Assembly: GCA_017391185.1 (NCBI GenBank)
Contig: JAFOZN010000181.1
Span: 1-18,394, forward strand
DNA length: 18,394 nt
Reading direction: 5' to 3'
From: Alistipes sp.
GTDB taxonomy: Bacteria > Bacteroidota > Bacteroidia > Bacteroidales > Rikenellaceae
In this document: piece after piece, positions 7,621 to 15,443 of the stretch
Layout of the letters: each line of letters begins with the position of its first letter
How positions within the stretch are numbered: position 1 is the first letter of the stretch
Notes under the pieces: generated by a model
Databases searched by the model: none
Seen by the model: the letters and a program-made list of their open reading frames with translations, nothing else
Told to the model about the DNA's origin: nothing
Position numbers and translations under genes: made by a program

Positions 7621-7628
7621 CAAAGATA
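7621..7628 (-). promoter_or_regulatory. -7 box of the glyS operon promoter
   Basis: TATCTTTG on the minus strand matches TAnnTTTG exactly, 38 bases before the glyS start. No good TTTG is present 19-21 bases upstream, so the -33 half is weak. Confidence 0.6.
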
Positions 7629-7657
7629 CGAATTTTAATTTAAACTATTCATATCGA

Positions 7658-7779
7658 GTGCGATTTTGTTACGCAAACAAAACTTCGCTATGCAAAATAA
7701 CTCGCACCGAGCACACAAAATCCGCAAAACAAAAGCCCGTCAAATACTCGCTACTATACATCCCAACAAATCCCGACAT
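7658..7779. other. Stem-rich spacer between permease gene and glyS, candidate dispersed repeat
   Basis: GTGCGA (7658-7663) pairs with TCGCAC (7702-7707), and inside it TTTTGTT (7664-7670) pairs with AACAAAA (7676-7682) around a five-base loop. The minus strand also holds a 36-codon ORF (7669-7779) starting 18 bases after the permease stop. Its product (starts MSGFVGMYSS, ends HSEVLFA) has no motif I can interpret. I lean toward a non-coding repeat or a read-through terminator region rather than a gene. Confidence 0.3.
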
Positions 7780-7797
7780 CTGAAATTAGCCACCAAG

Positions 7798-8541
7798 CTA
7801 TACCAACATCATTACCACCGAAAGGATCGTAACAATCTGGATAAATCGGCGGAAGGCCTTTTCGGGGAATAGATTGACTATGCCCACACCCAGCCATGCT
7901 CCGATGCCGATGATGGGTAGCATCGCGAGGTTGAGCGAAAAGCTATCCCACGAGATATTATCCCAAACAAAAATCTGGAGTGGCACTTTCAACATATTCA
8001 CCACAAGGAAAAACCATGCATTGATGCCGATATACTCCATTTTATCTTTACGCATCGAAAGCAGATAGACCGACAAGACTGGCCCTGCAGCATTACCAAT
8101 CATGGTAGTAAAGCCACCGAGAAGTCCGAATATGGCCGAATACCACCACTTTTTCATCCACTTATTCTCCTTGCCGAAAATCTCGCTCCATATCATCACG
8201 GCCAACGCCAACACCAAAGTCCATCCCATCAGTTGGCGAAACTCCTCGGTAGGTATGAGTCTATCTACAAAGATCGCCACGAAGAATCCGAGTATGGCCG
8301 TTGGGAGTAGTTTTACCACAACTTTCCAGTCGGCGATACGTTTGTAATATACTACGGCTATAATGTCGGCCATACACAACATAGGCAATATAACACCTGT
8401 CGACTCCTTTGCACCAAATGCCATAGCCATATATGGTACAGCGAGCAACATGACGCCTTGCACGCCAGTCTTCGACATACCGATACTCAACGCCGTAAGC
8501 GAGAGAATAACCCACTGAAATATATCAAGTGTTTCTATCAT
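7798..8541 (-). CDS. TSUP family permease (TauE/SafE, sulfite exporter-like)
   Basis: A 247-residue inner-membrane protein with about seven or eight hydrophobic helices. Family-like features are the N-terminal IGMSKTGVQG (about 21-30), where family members have a conserved small-residue and Gly pattern, and GNAAGPVLSVYLL (about 153-165) in the middle, followed by a second half that echoes the first. TSUP proteins move sulfite, sulfonates or other organosulfur anions, or act as general anion permeases; the substrate cannot be told here. It is a single-gene unit: it has its own promoter (8569-8599), and the cydB terminator lies between it and the upstream operon. Confidence 0.85.
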   Translation of the reverse strand: MIETLDIFQWVILSLTALSIGMSKTGVQGVMLLAVPYMAMAFGAKESTGVILPMLCMADIIAVVYYKRIADWKVVVKLLPTAILGFFVAIFVDRLIPTEEFRQLMGWTLVLALAVMIWSEIFGKENKWMKKWWYSAIFGLLGGFTTMIGNAAGPVLSVYLLSMRKDKMEYIGINAWFFLVVNMLKVPLQIFVWDNISWDSFSLNLAMLPIIGIGAWLGVGIVNLFPEKAFRRFIQIVTILSVVMMLV

Positions 8542-8568
8542 TTTACCTTATTTTGCTTTTTGAGGATG

Positions 8569-8599
8569 TAAAAATAGAGGTAATTTCCCGAAAGCCAAA
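8569..8599 (-). promoter_or_regulatory. Promoter for the TSUP permease
   Basis: TTTG (8596-8599) and TATTTTTA (8569-8576) on the minus strand are separated by exactly 19 bases; the -7 box differs from TAnnTTTG only at the last base. The start codon lies 27 bases downstream. Confidence 0.6.
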
Positions 8600-8671
8600 A
8601 TAGAGTTTATAAAAACTTACAACACTATCTCTCTTCGCTCTCAAAAAGAGGCGAAAGAATCAAACCGAAGT

Positions 8672-8702
8672 AAAAAAGAGCACTCCTAAAGATAGAGTGC
8701 TC
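8672..8702 (-). terminator. Intrinsic terminator after cydB
   Basis: On the minus strand an 8-bp stem GAGCACTC/GAGTGCTC (8695-8702 with 8678-8685) with a nine-base loop is followed by six T (8677 to 8672). It lies 26 bases after the cydB stop and closes the cyd operon. Confidence 0.85.
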
Positions 8703-8728
8703 CTAAGTGTAAATATATTACAAACTGC

Positions 8729-9871
8729 TTAATACTTATCTGAAGAGTTTAACTCCTCCGTTGTGAGAGATTTTTTATCCATCTGTCGCCAGAAATATGC
8801 TATATACCCCACCACGAATGGAATAATCAACGAGACGACAGCCATCGTGCTGAGTGTAAACTCGCTCGAACAACTATTGGCCAAAGTTAATGACGATTGT
8901 AAATCGTAGGTTGATGGATAATAAGCCGTATTGTTATAGCCAGCAATCATAAAGAGAGCCATCACAGCAAGCACCGTACCCGGAGCAGCCAACCATATTC
9001 CACGCGAGAATCTCTGCTTTAGAAGAGTTGCCACAACTCCCCAAACAAGCAACACAGCACCCACAAGGAACATTGCAAGCACTGCTGGCATCTGCAAGAA
9101 ATTATGTAGGTACTTATACTCCTCCATAAAGACTTCGCCATTGACATCCACCGCAAAACCATCCATCGTAAGCAGCGTGATGACTACATAGACAAGCAAA
9201 AGAAGAAAACACAAAAAACTAATCAAAAGGCTACGGCGTAGCTGTGTAGCAAGTTTCTCATTCTTAATATTATTAATCAGATATAGCGCACCCAGACTTA
9301 CGGCCAAACACATCACCATCAAGCCAAAACCAACATTAAAAGGGTTTGCAACGGCCTCAAGGCCATGCCATTGGGTTGCCCATCGGCTGATAACGGGAGC
9401 TGCGATATTACCAACGGCAGCCTTATCAACAGCAAACTGTGAACCCGTAAAGAATGTTCCCACCGCAGTACCAATCAACAATGGAGCAAGACATCCGTTG
9501 AGCGTAAGGAAGATGCGGAACGTATTTTTACCAAGCAGATTGCCCGCCTTGCCCTGAAATTCATAAGAGACAGCCTGAAATACGAAAGTAATAAGAATCA
9601 AAATCCACACCCAATATGCTCCGCCGAAACTGGTAGAGTAAAATAGCGGGAAAGAAGCGAAGAAAGCTCCGCCAAAGGTTACCAGCGTAGTGAATGTGAG
9701 CTCCCATTTACGACCTGTCGAGTTGATGATAAGTTCTCTCTCCGACTCGTTTTTACCTGCAAGGAAAATCAGTGCATTTCCACCCTGTACAAAGAGCAGA
9801 AATACCAAAAGTCCTCCCAATAGAGCGATTAGAAACCACCAGTATTGTTGTAAGAAAGTATATGTAATCAT
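8729..9871 (-). CDS. cydB: Cytochrome bd ubiquinol/menaquinol oxidase subunit II
   Basis: Structural partner of CydA in the cytochrome bd oxidase, which passes electrons from quinol to oxygen in the inner membrane with high affinity. The 380-residue product is rich in membrane helices (about eight or nine). It begins with YWWFLIALLGGLLVFLLF followed by VQGGN, the form seen in Bacteroidota CydB in place of the FDLGVG-type motif of E. coli. Other family-like stretches are GRKWELTFTTLVTFGGAFFASFP in part (about 53-75) and the AVGTFFTGSQF loop (about 136-146). It starts 11 bases after the cydA stop and is followed by a terminator. No CydX-like small ORF is seen after it. Confidence 0.94.
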   Translation of the reverse strand: MITYTFLQQYWWFLIALLGGLLVFLLFVQGGNALIFLAGKNESERELIINSTGRKWELTFTTLVTFGGAFFASFPLFYSTSFGGAYWVWILILITFVFQAVSYEFQGKAGNLLGKNTFRIFLTLNGCLAPLLIGTAVGTFFTGSQFAVDKAAVGNIAAPVISRWATQWHGLEAVANPFNVGFGLMVMCLAVSLGALYLINNIKNEKLATQLRRSLLISFLCFLLLLVYVVITLLTMDGFAVDVNGEVFMEEYKYLHNFLQMPAVLAMFLVGAVLLVWGVVATLLKQRFSRGIWLAAPGTVLAVMALFMIAGYNNTAYYPSTYDLQSSLTLANSCSSEFTLSTMAVVSLIIPFVVGYIAYFWRQMDKKSLTTEELNSSDKY

Positions 9872-9882
9872 AGTCGTTCGAT

Positions 9883-11370
9883 TTATTTATTTTCAATTTC
9901 AGGACCCTTCTTGATAGCATTAGTGAGTATGCGCAATTCGATTACCAAGAAGAGAGTAAAGATCACCACAAAGATAAAGAATGTGGTCTGTACCGCAGCT
10001 ACACTCACGCTCGATACCGCCGCCTTTACAGGCAACAACCCTTCGATAACCCAAGGCTGACGACCCACTTCGGCCACAATCCAACCCGCCTGACCAGCCA
10101 AATATACCAATGGGATAGAGAGCAAGGCTGCCCATTGCAACCACTTCATCGCACTTAGGCGTTTCTTATATTCCGCCCATAAAACAACTCCCATCAACAG
10201 CAACAAGGCTCCGCCAAGTCCTACCATCACGCGGAATGCCCAATAGACCAATCCAACAGGGGGAACAAGTTCTTGAGGCGAATCAATATATCCATATCCA
10301 AAATAATCGATATTCTCATCCAGCACTTTGCGAGCCTGAGCAGCTGCCACAGGATCACTGCCGCTGAGTTTGCGATACTCTCCAAATGCCTCGATAGCAC
10401 GCCTACCTCGCTCGATCTTCTCCTCGGCCGAAGGCATCTTCTCGCCTTGCGGAGTAGTATAGCCATCCAACATATTATTTATGCCGGGTACATATCCATC
10501 TATATCATGTGTGGCGAGGATAGAGAGCATACCCGGAATCTCAACACCTGGCACTACTGAGAATGGAGCACGCTGACCTCCGTTTTCCAACCCCTCAGCA
10601 GCAGCAAGCTTCATCGGTTGATACTGGGCAACATGTATAGCCGAACTATCGCCACTAAACATGACAGCAAATGTTCCGAGAATACCCACAATAGCAGCTA
10701 CACGCACGCTGGCAAGGGCGAAACGCACTTCACGTTTTTTCAGCAAATACCAACTACTTATGCCAATAACGAATATAGAGCCTGTCATCCAACCGCTAAA
10801 TACCGAGTGGAAGAATTTAGAGATTGCCACAGGATTAAGCACCAACGCCCAGAAATCCACCATTTCGTGGCGCACTGTATCGGGATTAAACTCCATACCC
10901 ACAGGATGTTGCATCCAACTATTGGCAACAAGAATCCATATCGCAGAGATAGCCGCACCAATACCCGTCAGCCATGTAGCAACAAGATGGGTACGTTTTG
11001 AGACCTTCTCCCATCCAAAGAACATCACAGCAAAGAATGTAGCCTCCATAAAGAAAGCCAAAATTCCCTCGATAGCAAGCGGAGCGCCAAAAATGTCACC
11101 CACAAACCATGAATAGTTACTAAAGTTGGTACCAAACTCAAACTCCAGAATAATTCCCGTAGCGATACCCACAGCGAAATTGATTCCGAAGAGTTTCATC
11201 CAAAATTTGGCTGTCTTTTTCCAAAACTCATCTCTTTTGACAACATAGATGGTCTCCATCGTGGCCATAATCACAGCCAAGCCCAAAGTAAGGGGAACAA
11301 AGAGCCAATGATAAGCAGCGGTCATTGCAAACTGCAACCTCGACCAATCGACTAAAGCAGGATCTACCAT
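9883..11370 (-). CDS. cydA: Cytochrome bd oxidase subunit I
   Basis: Haem-carrying catalytic subunit of cytochrome bd quinol oxidase. Expected ligands are present in the 495-residue protein: His21 in AAYHWLFVPLTLG (haem b595), His188 in KFFHSVFSGW and Met382 in AFRVMVGLG (haem b558). The acidic proton-path residues appear as Glu101 and Glu109 in IEGILAFFMEATFF. The quinol Q-loop begins GDSSAIHVAQYQPMKLAAAEG (in part, 240-260) with Lys254 and Glu259, and GRQPW is at 436-440. The enzyme gives an anaerobe a way to remove or respire traces of oxygen. Order is DUF4492 remnant, cydA, cydB; 35 bases separate the DUF4492 reading and the cydA start. Confidence 0.96.
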   Translation of the reverse strand: MVDPALVDWSRLQFAMTAAYHWLFVPLTLGLAVIMATMETIYVVKRDEFWKKTAKFWMKLFGINFAVGIATGIILEFEFGTNFSNYSWFVGDIFGAPLAIEGILAFFMEATFFAVMFFGWEKVSKRTHLVATWLTGIGAAISAIWILVANSWMQHPVGMEFNPDTVRHEMVDFWALVLNPVAISKFFHSVFSGWMTGSIFVIGISSWYLLKKREVRFALASVRVAAIVGILGTFAVMFSGDSSAIHVAQYQPMKLAAAEGLENGGQRAPFSVVPGVEIPGMLSILATHDIDGYVPGINNMLDGYTTPQGEKMPSAEEKIERGRRAIEAFGEYRKLSGSDPVAAAQARKVLDENIDYFGYGYIDSPQELVPPVGLVYWAFRVMVGLGGALLLLMGVVLWAEYKKRLSAMKWLQWAALLSIPLVYLAGQAGWIVAEVGRQPWVIEGLLPVKAAVSSVSVAAVQTTFFIFVVIFTLFLVIELRILTNAIKKGPEIENK

Positions 11371-11405
11371 AGTGTTATAAATTTTAGAAAGGTTATTAAT
11401 TCTTT

Positions 11406-11611
11406 TTATTGTTTTATAAGTTGCTCGCTAACATGTTCTATTTTCTGCACTTCGCTCTTGCCTGCGAGTACGGGCTAAAGAAAAATACCCTCAGTACTAA
11501 GAATAGGAGTATGAGCTTGAGTAGAATAATCCACCAAAGCTGCCTTCCCCAAGTCATATTCTTGAAGCCATCTCTATAAAAATTGTATATCGAGATAAAC
11601 GCGCGCCTCAT
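11406..11611 (-). pseudogene. DUF4492 membrane protein gene upstream of cydA, apparently frameshifted
   Basis: From ATG at 11611 the minus strand encodes 57 residues that stop at TAG (11438-11440). The first 45 residues match what I know of DUF4492: FYRDGFKNMTWGRQLW, then a membrane helix ending LRVFFF. After that the frame gives an unlikely tail (SPYSQARAKCRK). Another frame of the same DNA, from about 11473 to the TAA at 11406-11408, reads PVLAGKSEVQKIEHVSEQLI, a good DUF4492-like C-terminus. The span is 206 bases, one short of the 207 needed for an uninterrupted 68-residue protein, so one base seems lost near 11474-11479. It could be a true mutation or an assembly error; a translated 57-residue short form keeps the membrane helix. 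The family is small, of unknown function, and in Bacteroidota typically sits next to cydAB. Confidence 0.8.
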
Positions 11612-11632
11612 GTATAGCCAAATTTTACATTA

Positions 11633-11663
11633 TAAAGATAAGGATATTATTAACAAAAACAAA
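11633..11663 (-). promoter_or_regulatory. Promoter of the DUF4492-cydAB operon
   Basis: TTTG (11660-11663) and TATCTTTA (11633-11640) on the minus strand with a 19-base spacer. The -7 box lacks only the final G. The DUF4492 ATG follows 21 bases later. It lies back to back with the promoter of the plus-strand GH2 gene. Confidence 0.65.
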
Positions 11664-11709
11664 ATTATGCGTTGCAAAGAATAGTTTTTTATTTGATACA
11701 AAAAAACAC

Positions 11710-11717
11710 TATATTTG
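11710..11717 (+). promoter_or_regulatory. -7 box of the GH2 lipoprotein gene
   Basis: TATATTTG matches TAnnTTTG exactly, 24 bases before the ATG, giving a very short leader. At 19-base spacing the -33 position reads TTTT; a TTTG exists only 14 bases away. The 371 bases between the cydA and GH2 starts hold only the DUF4492 remnant and these two divergent promoters. Confidence 0.6.
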
Positions 11718-11741
11718 TCATTATAAAATATTTTAATCCTT

Positions 11742-14700
11742 ATGAAACGAAAAATCTACTATCCTTTATTTGTTTTGCTTGTGGCCATGGTAATTTCAGC
11801 TTGTCAAGAAATACCTGAAGAGTCTTTTGAGCGTTCCGATTATTACACTCGAGGTATAGGTCAATATCCTGGATTACCTGAGGAGGATCCATCGCCAGAA
11901 CTTGCGCCATCGGATGAGTATCGCAATATTGCTCGTCTGCGTACGGCGTATCACTCATCGAGTTATGATTACAACCTAACGGCTCAACTCGTAACCGATG
12001 GCATCATCACAACCTCAGAGCCTGCCTATATGGAGTTTACTACCCATGATGGCCAAGTGCGCCTAAGAGAGAGGGAGTGGACTACCGATGGTGGCCCATA
12101 CTCGAAGAATACGTTGACAGGAGCAGACGTATATATGCAATATGCGATGCATAATTGGAGTGAAAAGGTAGATGAGATTTCATTTTTGGGTACTGTTGCC
12201 TATGATGATAAGTTAGCTACGAAGGGTTACAAAATCATCTTCGAAGGCTCTAAAGATGGTGCTAAATGGAGTGAGTTGGCACTCCTAAGTGGCGAAGGCT
12301 TACCTGGCTATGAGGGCCGCAATATCGTGCAGACTGACCCGAACAAACAGACTCAGAAGATAGAGTATCGCACTCGCACACTAAGCAATAAGGTCAAACT
12401 AAGCAACGTGGCCGATTACGCCTATTACCGTATGCGATTGGTTATGGAGGGTGCGGTCGAGTGGTCGTTTACGGCTGTCGATTTCTTCTATGCCTCAGAG
12501 CAGGTCAACATGCTCGCCTCTAAGCACTTTGGTAGCGCATGGATGAGTGCAGGAGCTCAAGAAGAGTGGGTTTATATAGATTTGGGTAGTTATTCTAAAT
12601 TCGATAAGATTATTCTTCATTGGATCCATCGCGCATCTAAGGGTAAGATCCAAACCTCCAACGATGCCAAACACTGGAGTAATATCGCATCACTCTCTTC
12701 TGGCAGCGAGAATGTTGAGCAGATTGAGTGCAAGGGTGCTGGTCGCTATGTACGCATCCTGATGCAAGAGCCCTCTAATGGCGAGCGATACGCACTGAGC
12801 GAAGTAGAGATTATGGGATGTGGCGGTATCGTGGCTCAACCCAAAGCTCAACCTAAGGCAGAGGGTAATAAATACGCTTTGGTGGGAGGTGGATGGATGT
12901 TGCAACGCTCATCTGAGGTTGATGCTACGGGTGAGGCAATCTCTAAAATAGGATTTAACACCCAGAATTGGGTTGTTGCAACTGTCCCAGGAACGGTGCT
13001 TACAAGTTATAAGAACGTAGGAGCAATTCCTAATCCAAATTATGCTGACAATATCTTCCAAGTCTCAGAGTCATTCTTCAATTCTGACTTCTGGTACCGT
13101 AATGAATTTGAGGTGGCTAAAGATTTTGCGAAAGAGAAGGTTTTTCTCAACTTCGATGGCTTGAACTGGAAAGCCGATATCTATCTCAATGGCGAGAAGA
13201 TTGGTCGTCAGGAGGGTGCATTTATTCGTGGCACATATGATGTCACCAATCGTTTGGTCGAGGGTAAAAATGTCTTAGCGGTAAAGATCGAGAAGAATGC
13301 TCATATCGGTGCGGTAAAGGAGAAATATGAGTATAATACCGATTTTAACGGAGGTATTCTCGGAGCAGATAATCCAACATTCCATGCCACCATTGGCTGG
13401 GATTGGATTTCAACCATCAGAGGTCGTAACATCGGTATATACAACGATGTATATCTCACAACTTCGGGCAAAGTGACCTTGCATGATCCGTTTGTGCAAA
13501 CAGAGTTATCACATCCATCGTTAAAGGCTACACTGACACCTGAGATCATCATCCAGAATCATGATGCAGCACCCGTAAAGGGCGTATTGCATGGCTCTAT
13601 CGGAGATATCAAGTTCTCTCAGGAGCTTATGCTCAAGGCTGGCGAGAAGCGCGAGGTAAAGTTCTCGCCCGAAAAGTATGCTCAACTTCGCGAGCAGGAG
13701 TTGAAACTCTGGTGGCCTAAGGGTTATGGCGAGCCATATCTCTATGATGCTGAGTTTGAATTTAAGATTGCCGATGCCACATCAGACAAAAAGGAGTTTA
13801 AGGTGGGTATCCGCCAAATGACATTCAACGAGGATAATAATATCTTGACACTCTTTATCAACGGCAGACGTTTCATCGGCAGGGGTGGTAATTGGGGCTT
13901 TGGCGAAAATAATCTCAATTATCGTGGTCGAGAATATGACATAGCGGTCGAGCATCATGCCAATATGAACTTTACGATGATGCGAAATTGGGTAGGTCAG
14001 ATCGGTGATGAGGAGTTGTATGAGGCATGTGATAGACATGGTATTATGGTATGGCAAGACTTCTGGTTAGCTAACCCTGTGGATGGACCAAATCCATATG
14101 ACAATGAGATGTTTATTGCCAATGCCGAGGATTATGTACGCCGTATCCGTAGCCACGCATCTATAGGTATCTATTGTGGTCGCAACGAGGGATTCCCTCC
14201 AAAGATTATTGATGAGGCCTTACGCCGTATCGTAAAGGATGAACATCCTGGCCTGCACTATATCTCAAGCTCGGCAGATGAGGTTGTTACGGGACATGGC
14301 CCATACCGCGCACTACCTCCAAAGGAGTATTTCACGCTGGAGAATGGCAAGGATAAATTCCATAGCGAACGAGGAATGCCAAATGTCATGAATTACGAGA
14401 GTTTGGCACGCACACTCAAAGCAGAGGATTTATGGCCTCAGAGCAATAAATGGGGACAGCATGATTATACTATGGAGGGCGCACAAGGTGGTTCTTCGTT
14501 CAATGCCATCATCGAAAAGGGCTTCGGCACACCTAAAAATGCTAAGGAGTTTACCGAGTTGGCGCAGTGGGTTAACTACGATGGCTATCGTGCTATGTTC
14601 GAGTCACGCAGTCTTAATCGCAAGGGATTGCTACTCTGGATGACACACCCAGCATGGCCATCTATGGTATGGCAGACATACGACTACTATTTCGAACCTA

Positions 14701-15326
14701 CGGCGGGTTATTTTGGTAGCATGAAGGGTAATGAGCCTTTGCATATACAATGGAATTCGGCTACAAATCAGATCGAAGTGGTGAATTACAGCGCAGGCTC
14801 TCACCCAGCATTAGAGGCCACAGCCCAGTTGATCAATATGGACGGCAAAGTCGTATGGGAGCGCAAGGCTGAACTTAGCAGCGAAGAAGATACGACCAAG
14901 CGACCATTTAGCTTGGAGTTCCCTAAGGAGTTGTCGGCGGCACACTTTGTCAAGTTGTATTTGCGAGAGGGGGATAAGGTTGTCTCAGATAACTTCTATA
15001 TCAGAGGTACCGAAGAGGGTAACTATCAAGCAATACGTCAGATGCCGAAAGTGGCGTTAAGGCAGGATGTAACCATAAACAAGAGAATAGATAACAAATG
15101 GGAAGGAAGTGTAACACTCACTAACCCTTCACAAACTCCAGCCTTGATGATACGAATCAACCTACTTGGTGCAGAGGATGGTGATCAGATCTTGCCTGTA
15201 TTCTATTCGGACAACTATTTCGCATTGCTCCCAAACGAATCCAAGACGGTAACATTCCGCTTCAAGGATATAGACACACGTGGCACAACACCAAAGATAG
15301 TGGTTACGGGATACAATGTCAAGTAA
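11742..15326 (+). CDS. GH2 lipoprotein with discoidin-type domains (beta-mannosidase/glucosaminidase-like)
   Basis: A 1194-residue secreted lipoprotein (VISAC, Cys21), probably surface-exposed or periplasmic. Order seen: an F5/8 type C-like region at about 60-250 (RNIARLRTAYHSSSY at its start), a second at about 254-359 ending YALSEVEIMG, a Lys/Pro/Gln linker, then the GH2 sugar-binding domain (about 378-575), an Ig-like domain with LWWPKGYGEPYLY (656-668), and a TIM barrel from about 690. The barrel has FIGRGGNWG (711-719), MVWQDFW (769-775), acid/base Glu816 in CGRNEGFPP and the probable nucleophile Glu876 in FHSERGMP. C-terminal beta domains follow. This pattern fits the endo-beta-mannosidase/exo-beta-D-glucosaminidase side of GH2 rather than beta-galactosidase, so a beta-mannoside or beta-glucosaminide is the likeliest target; the exact substrate is uncertain. 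Confidence 0.9.
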   Translation: MKRKIYYPLFVLLVAMVISACQEIPEESFERSDYYTRGIGQYPGLPEEDPSPELAPSDEYRNIARLRTAYHSSSYDYNLTAQLVTDGIITTSEPAYMEFTTHDGQVRLREREWTTDGGPYSKNTLTGADVYMQYAMHNWSEKVDEISFLGTVAYDDKLATKGYKIIFEGSKDGAKWSELALLSGEGLPGYEGRNIVQTDPNKQTQKIEYRTRTLSNKVKLSNVADYAYYRMRLVMEGAVEWSFTAVDFFYASEQVNMLASKHFGSAWMSAGAQEEWVYIDLGSYSKFDKIILHWIHRASKGKIQTSNDAKHWSNIASLSSGSENVEQIECKGAGRYVRILMQEPSNGERYALSEVEIMGCGGIVAQPKAQPKAEGNKYALVGGGWMLQRSSEVDATGEAISKIGFNTQNWVVATVPGTVLTSYKNVGAIPNPNYADNIFQVSESFFNSDFWYRNEFEVAKDFAKEKVFLNFDGLNWKADIYLNGEKIGRQEGAFIRGTYDVTNRLVEGKNVLAVKIEKNAHIGAVKEKYEYNTDFNGGILGADNPTFHATIGWDWISTIRGRNIGIYNDVYLTTSGKVTLHDPFVQTELSHPSLKATLTPEIIIQNHDAAPVKGVLHGSIGDIKFSQELMLKAGEKREVKFSPEKYAQLREQELKLWWPKGYGEPYLYDAEFEFKIADATSDKKEFKVGIRQMTFNEDNNILTLFINGRRFIGRGGNWGFGENNLNYRGREYDIAVEHHANMNFTMMRNWVGQIGDEELYEACDRHGIMVWQDFWLANPVDGPNPYDNEMFIANAEDYVRRIRSHASIGIYCGRNEGFPPKIIDEALRRIVKDEHPGLHYISSSADEVVTGHGPYRALPPKEYFTLENGKDKFHSERGMPNVMNYESLARTLKAEDLWPQSNKWGQHDYTMEGAQGGSSFNAIIEKGFGTPKNAKEFTELAQWVNYDGYRAMFESRSLNRKGLLLWMTHPAWPSMVWQTYDYYFEPTAGYFGSMKGNEPLHIQWNSATNQIEVVNYSAGSHPALEATAQLINMDGKVVWERKAELSSEEDTTKRPFSLEFPKELSAAHFVKLYLREGDKVVSDNFYIRGTEEGNYQAIRQMPKVALRQDVTINKRIDNKWEGSVTLTNPSQTPALMIRINLLGAEDGDQILPVFYSDNYFALLPNESKTVTFRFKDIDTRGTTPKIVVTGYNVK

Positions 15327-15327
15327 G

Positions 15328-15357
15328 ACAAAAGGGAGCGCAGATGCTCCCTTTTGT
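15328..15357 (+). terminator. Intrinsic terminator after the GH2 lipoprotein gene
   Basis: A perfect 12-bp stem (15328-15339 with 15346-15357) closes a six-base loop and carries the T-run in its descending arm, two bases after the stop codon. Confidence 0.8.
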
Positions 15358-15417
15358 TATTATAGCGAAGATTATAAAATATAGGAAAATAATGGACTAT
15401 ATTTCTTCGTTTTTGCT

Positions 15418-15425
15418 TATATTTG
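15418..15425 (+). promoter_or_regulatory. -7 box of the flavodiiron protein gene
   Basis: TATATTTG matches TAnnTTTG exactly, 18 bases before the ATG. The -33 half at the usual distance is poor. The preceding terminator means this gene needs its own promoter. Confidence 0.5.
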
Positions 15426-15443
15426 CTTGAATAAATTAACAAT

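Noticed and set aside
7666..7872. 68-codon plus-strand frame in the glyS upstream gap
   Set aside because: It overlaps the 3' end of the permease, has a basic low-complexity composition and no start context.
8634..8655. Second terminator between cydB and the permease gene
   Set aside because: The TTCGC/GCGAA stem has a bulge and no T-run; the stem at 8672-8702 already explains termination.
8703..8728. CydX/CydY small subunit after cydB
   Set aside because: No start codon with a hydrophobic short frame lies between the cydB stop and the terminator.
11470..11482. Programmed frameshifting in the DUF4492 gene
   Set aside because: The -1 frame meets TAG at once if slippage occurs on the TTT codon, and no standard slippery heptamer is present; a one-base loss explains the data better.
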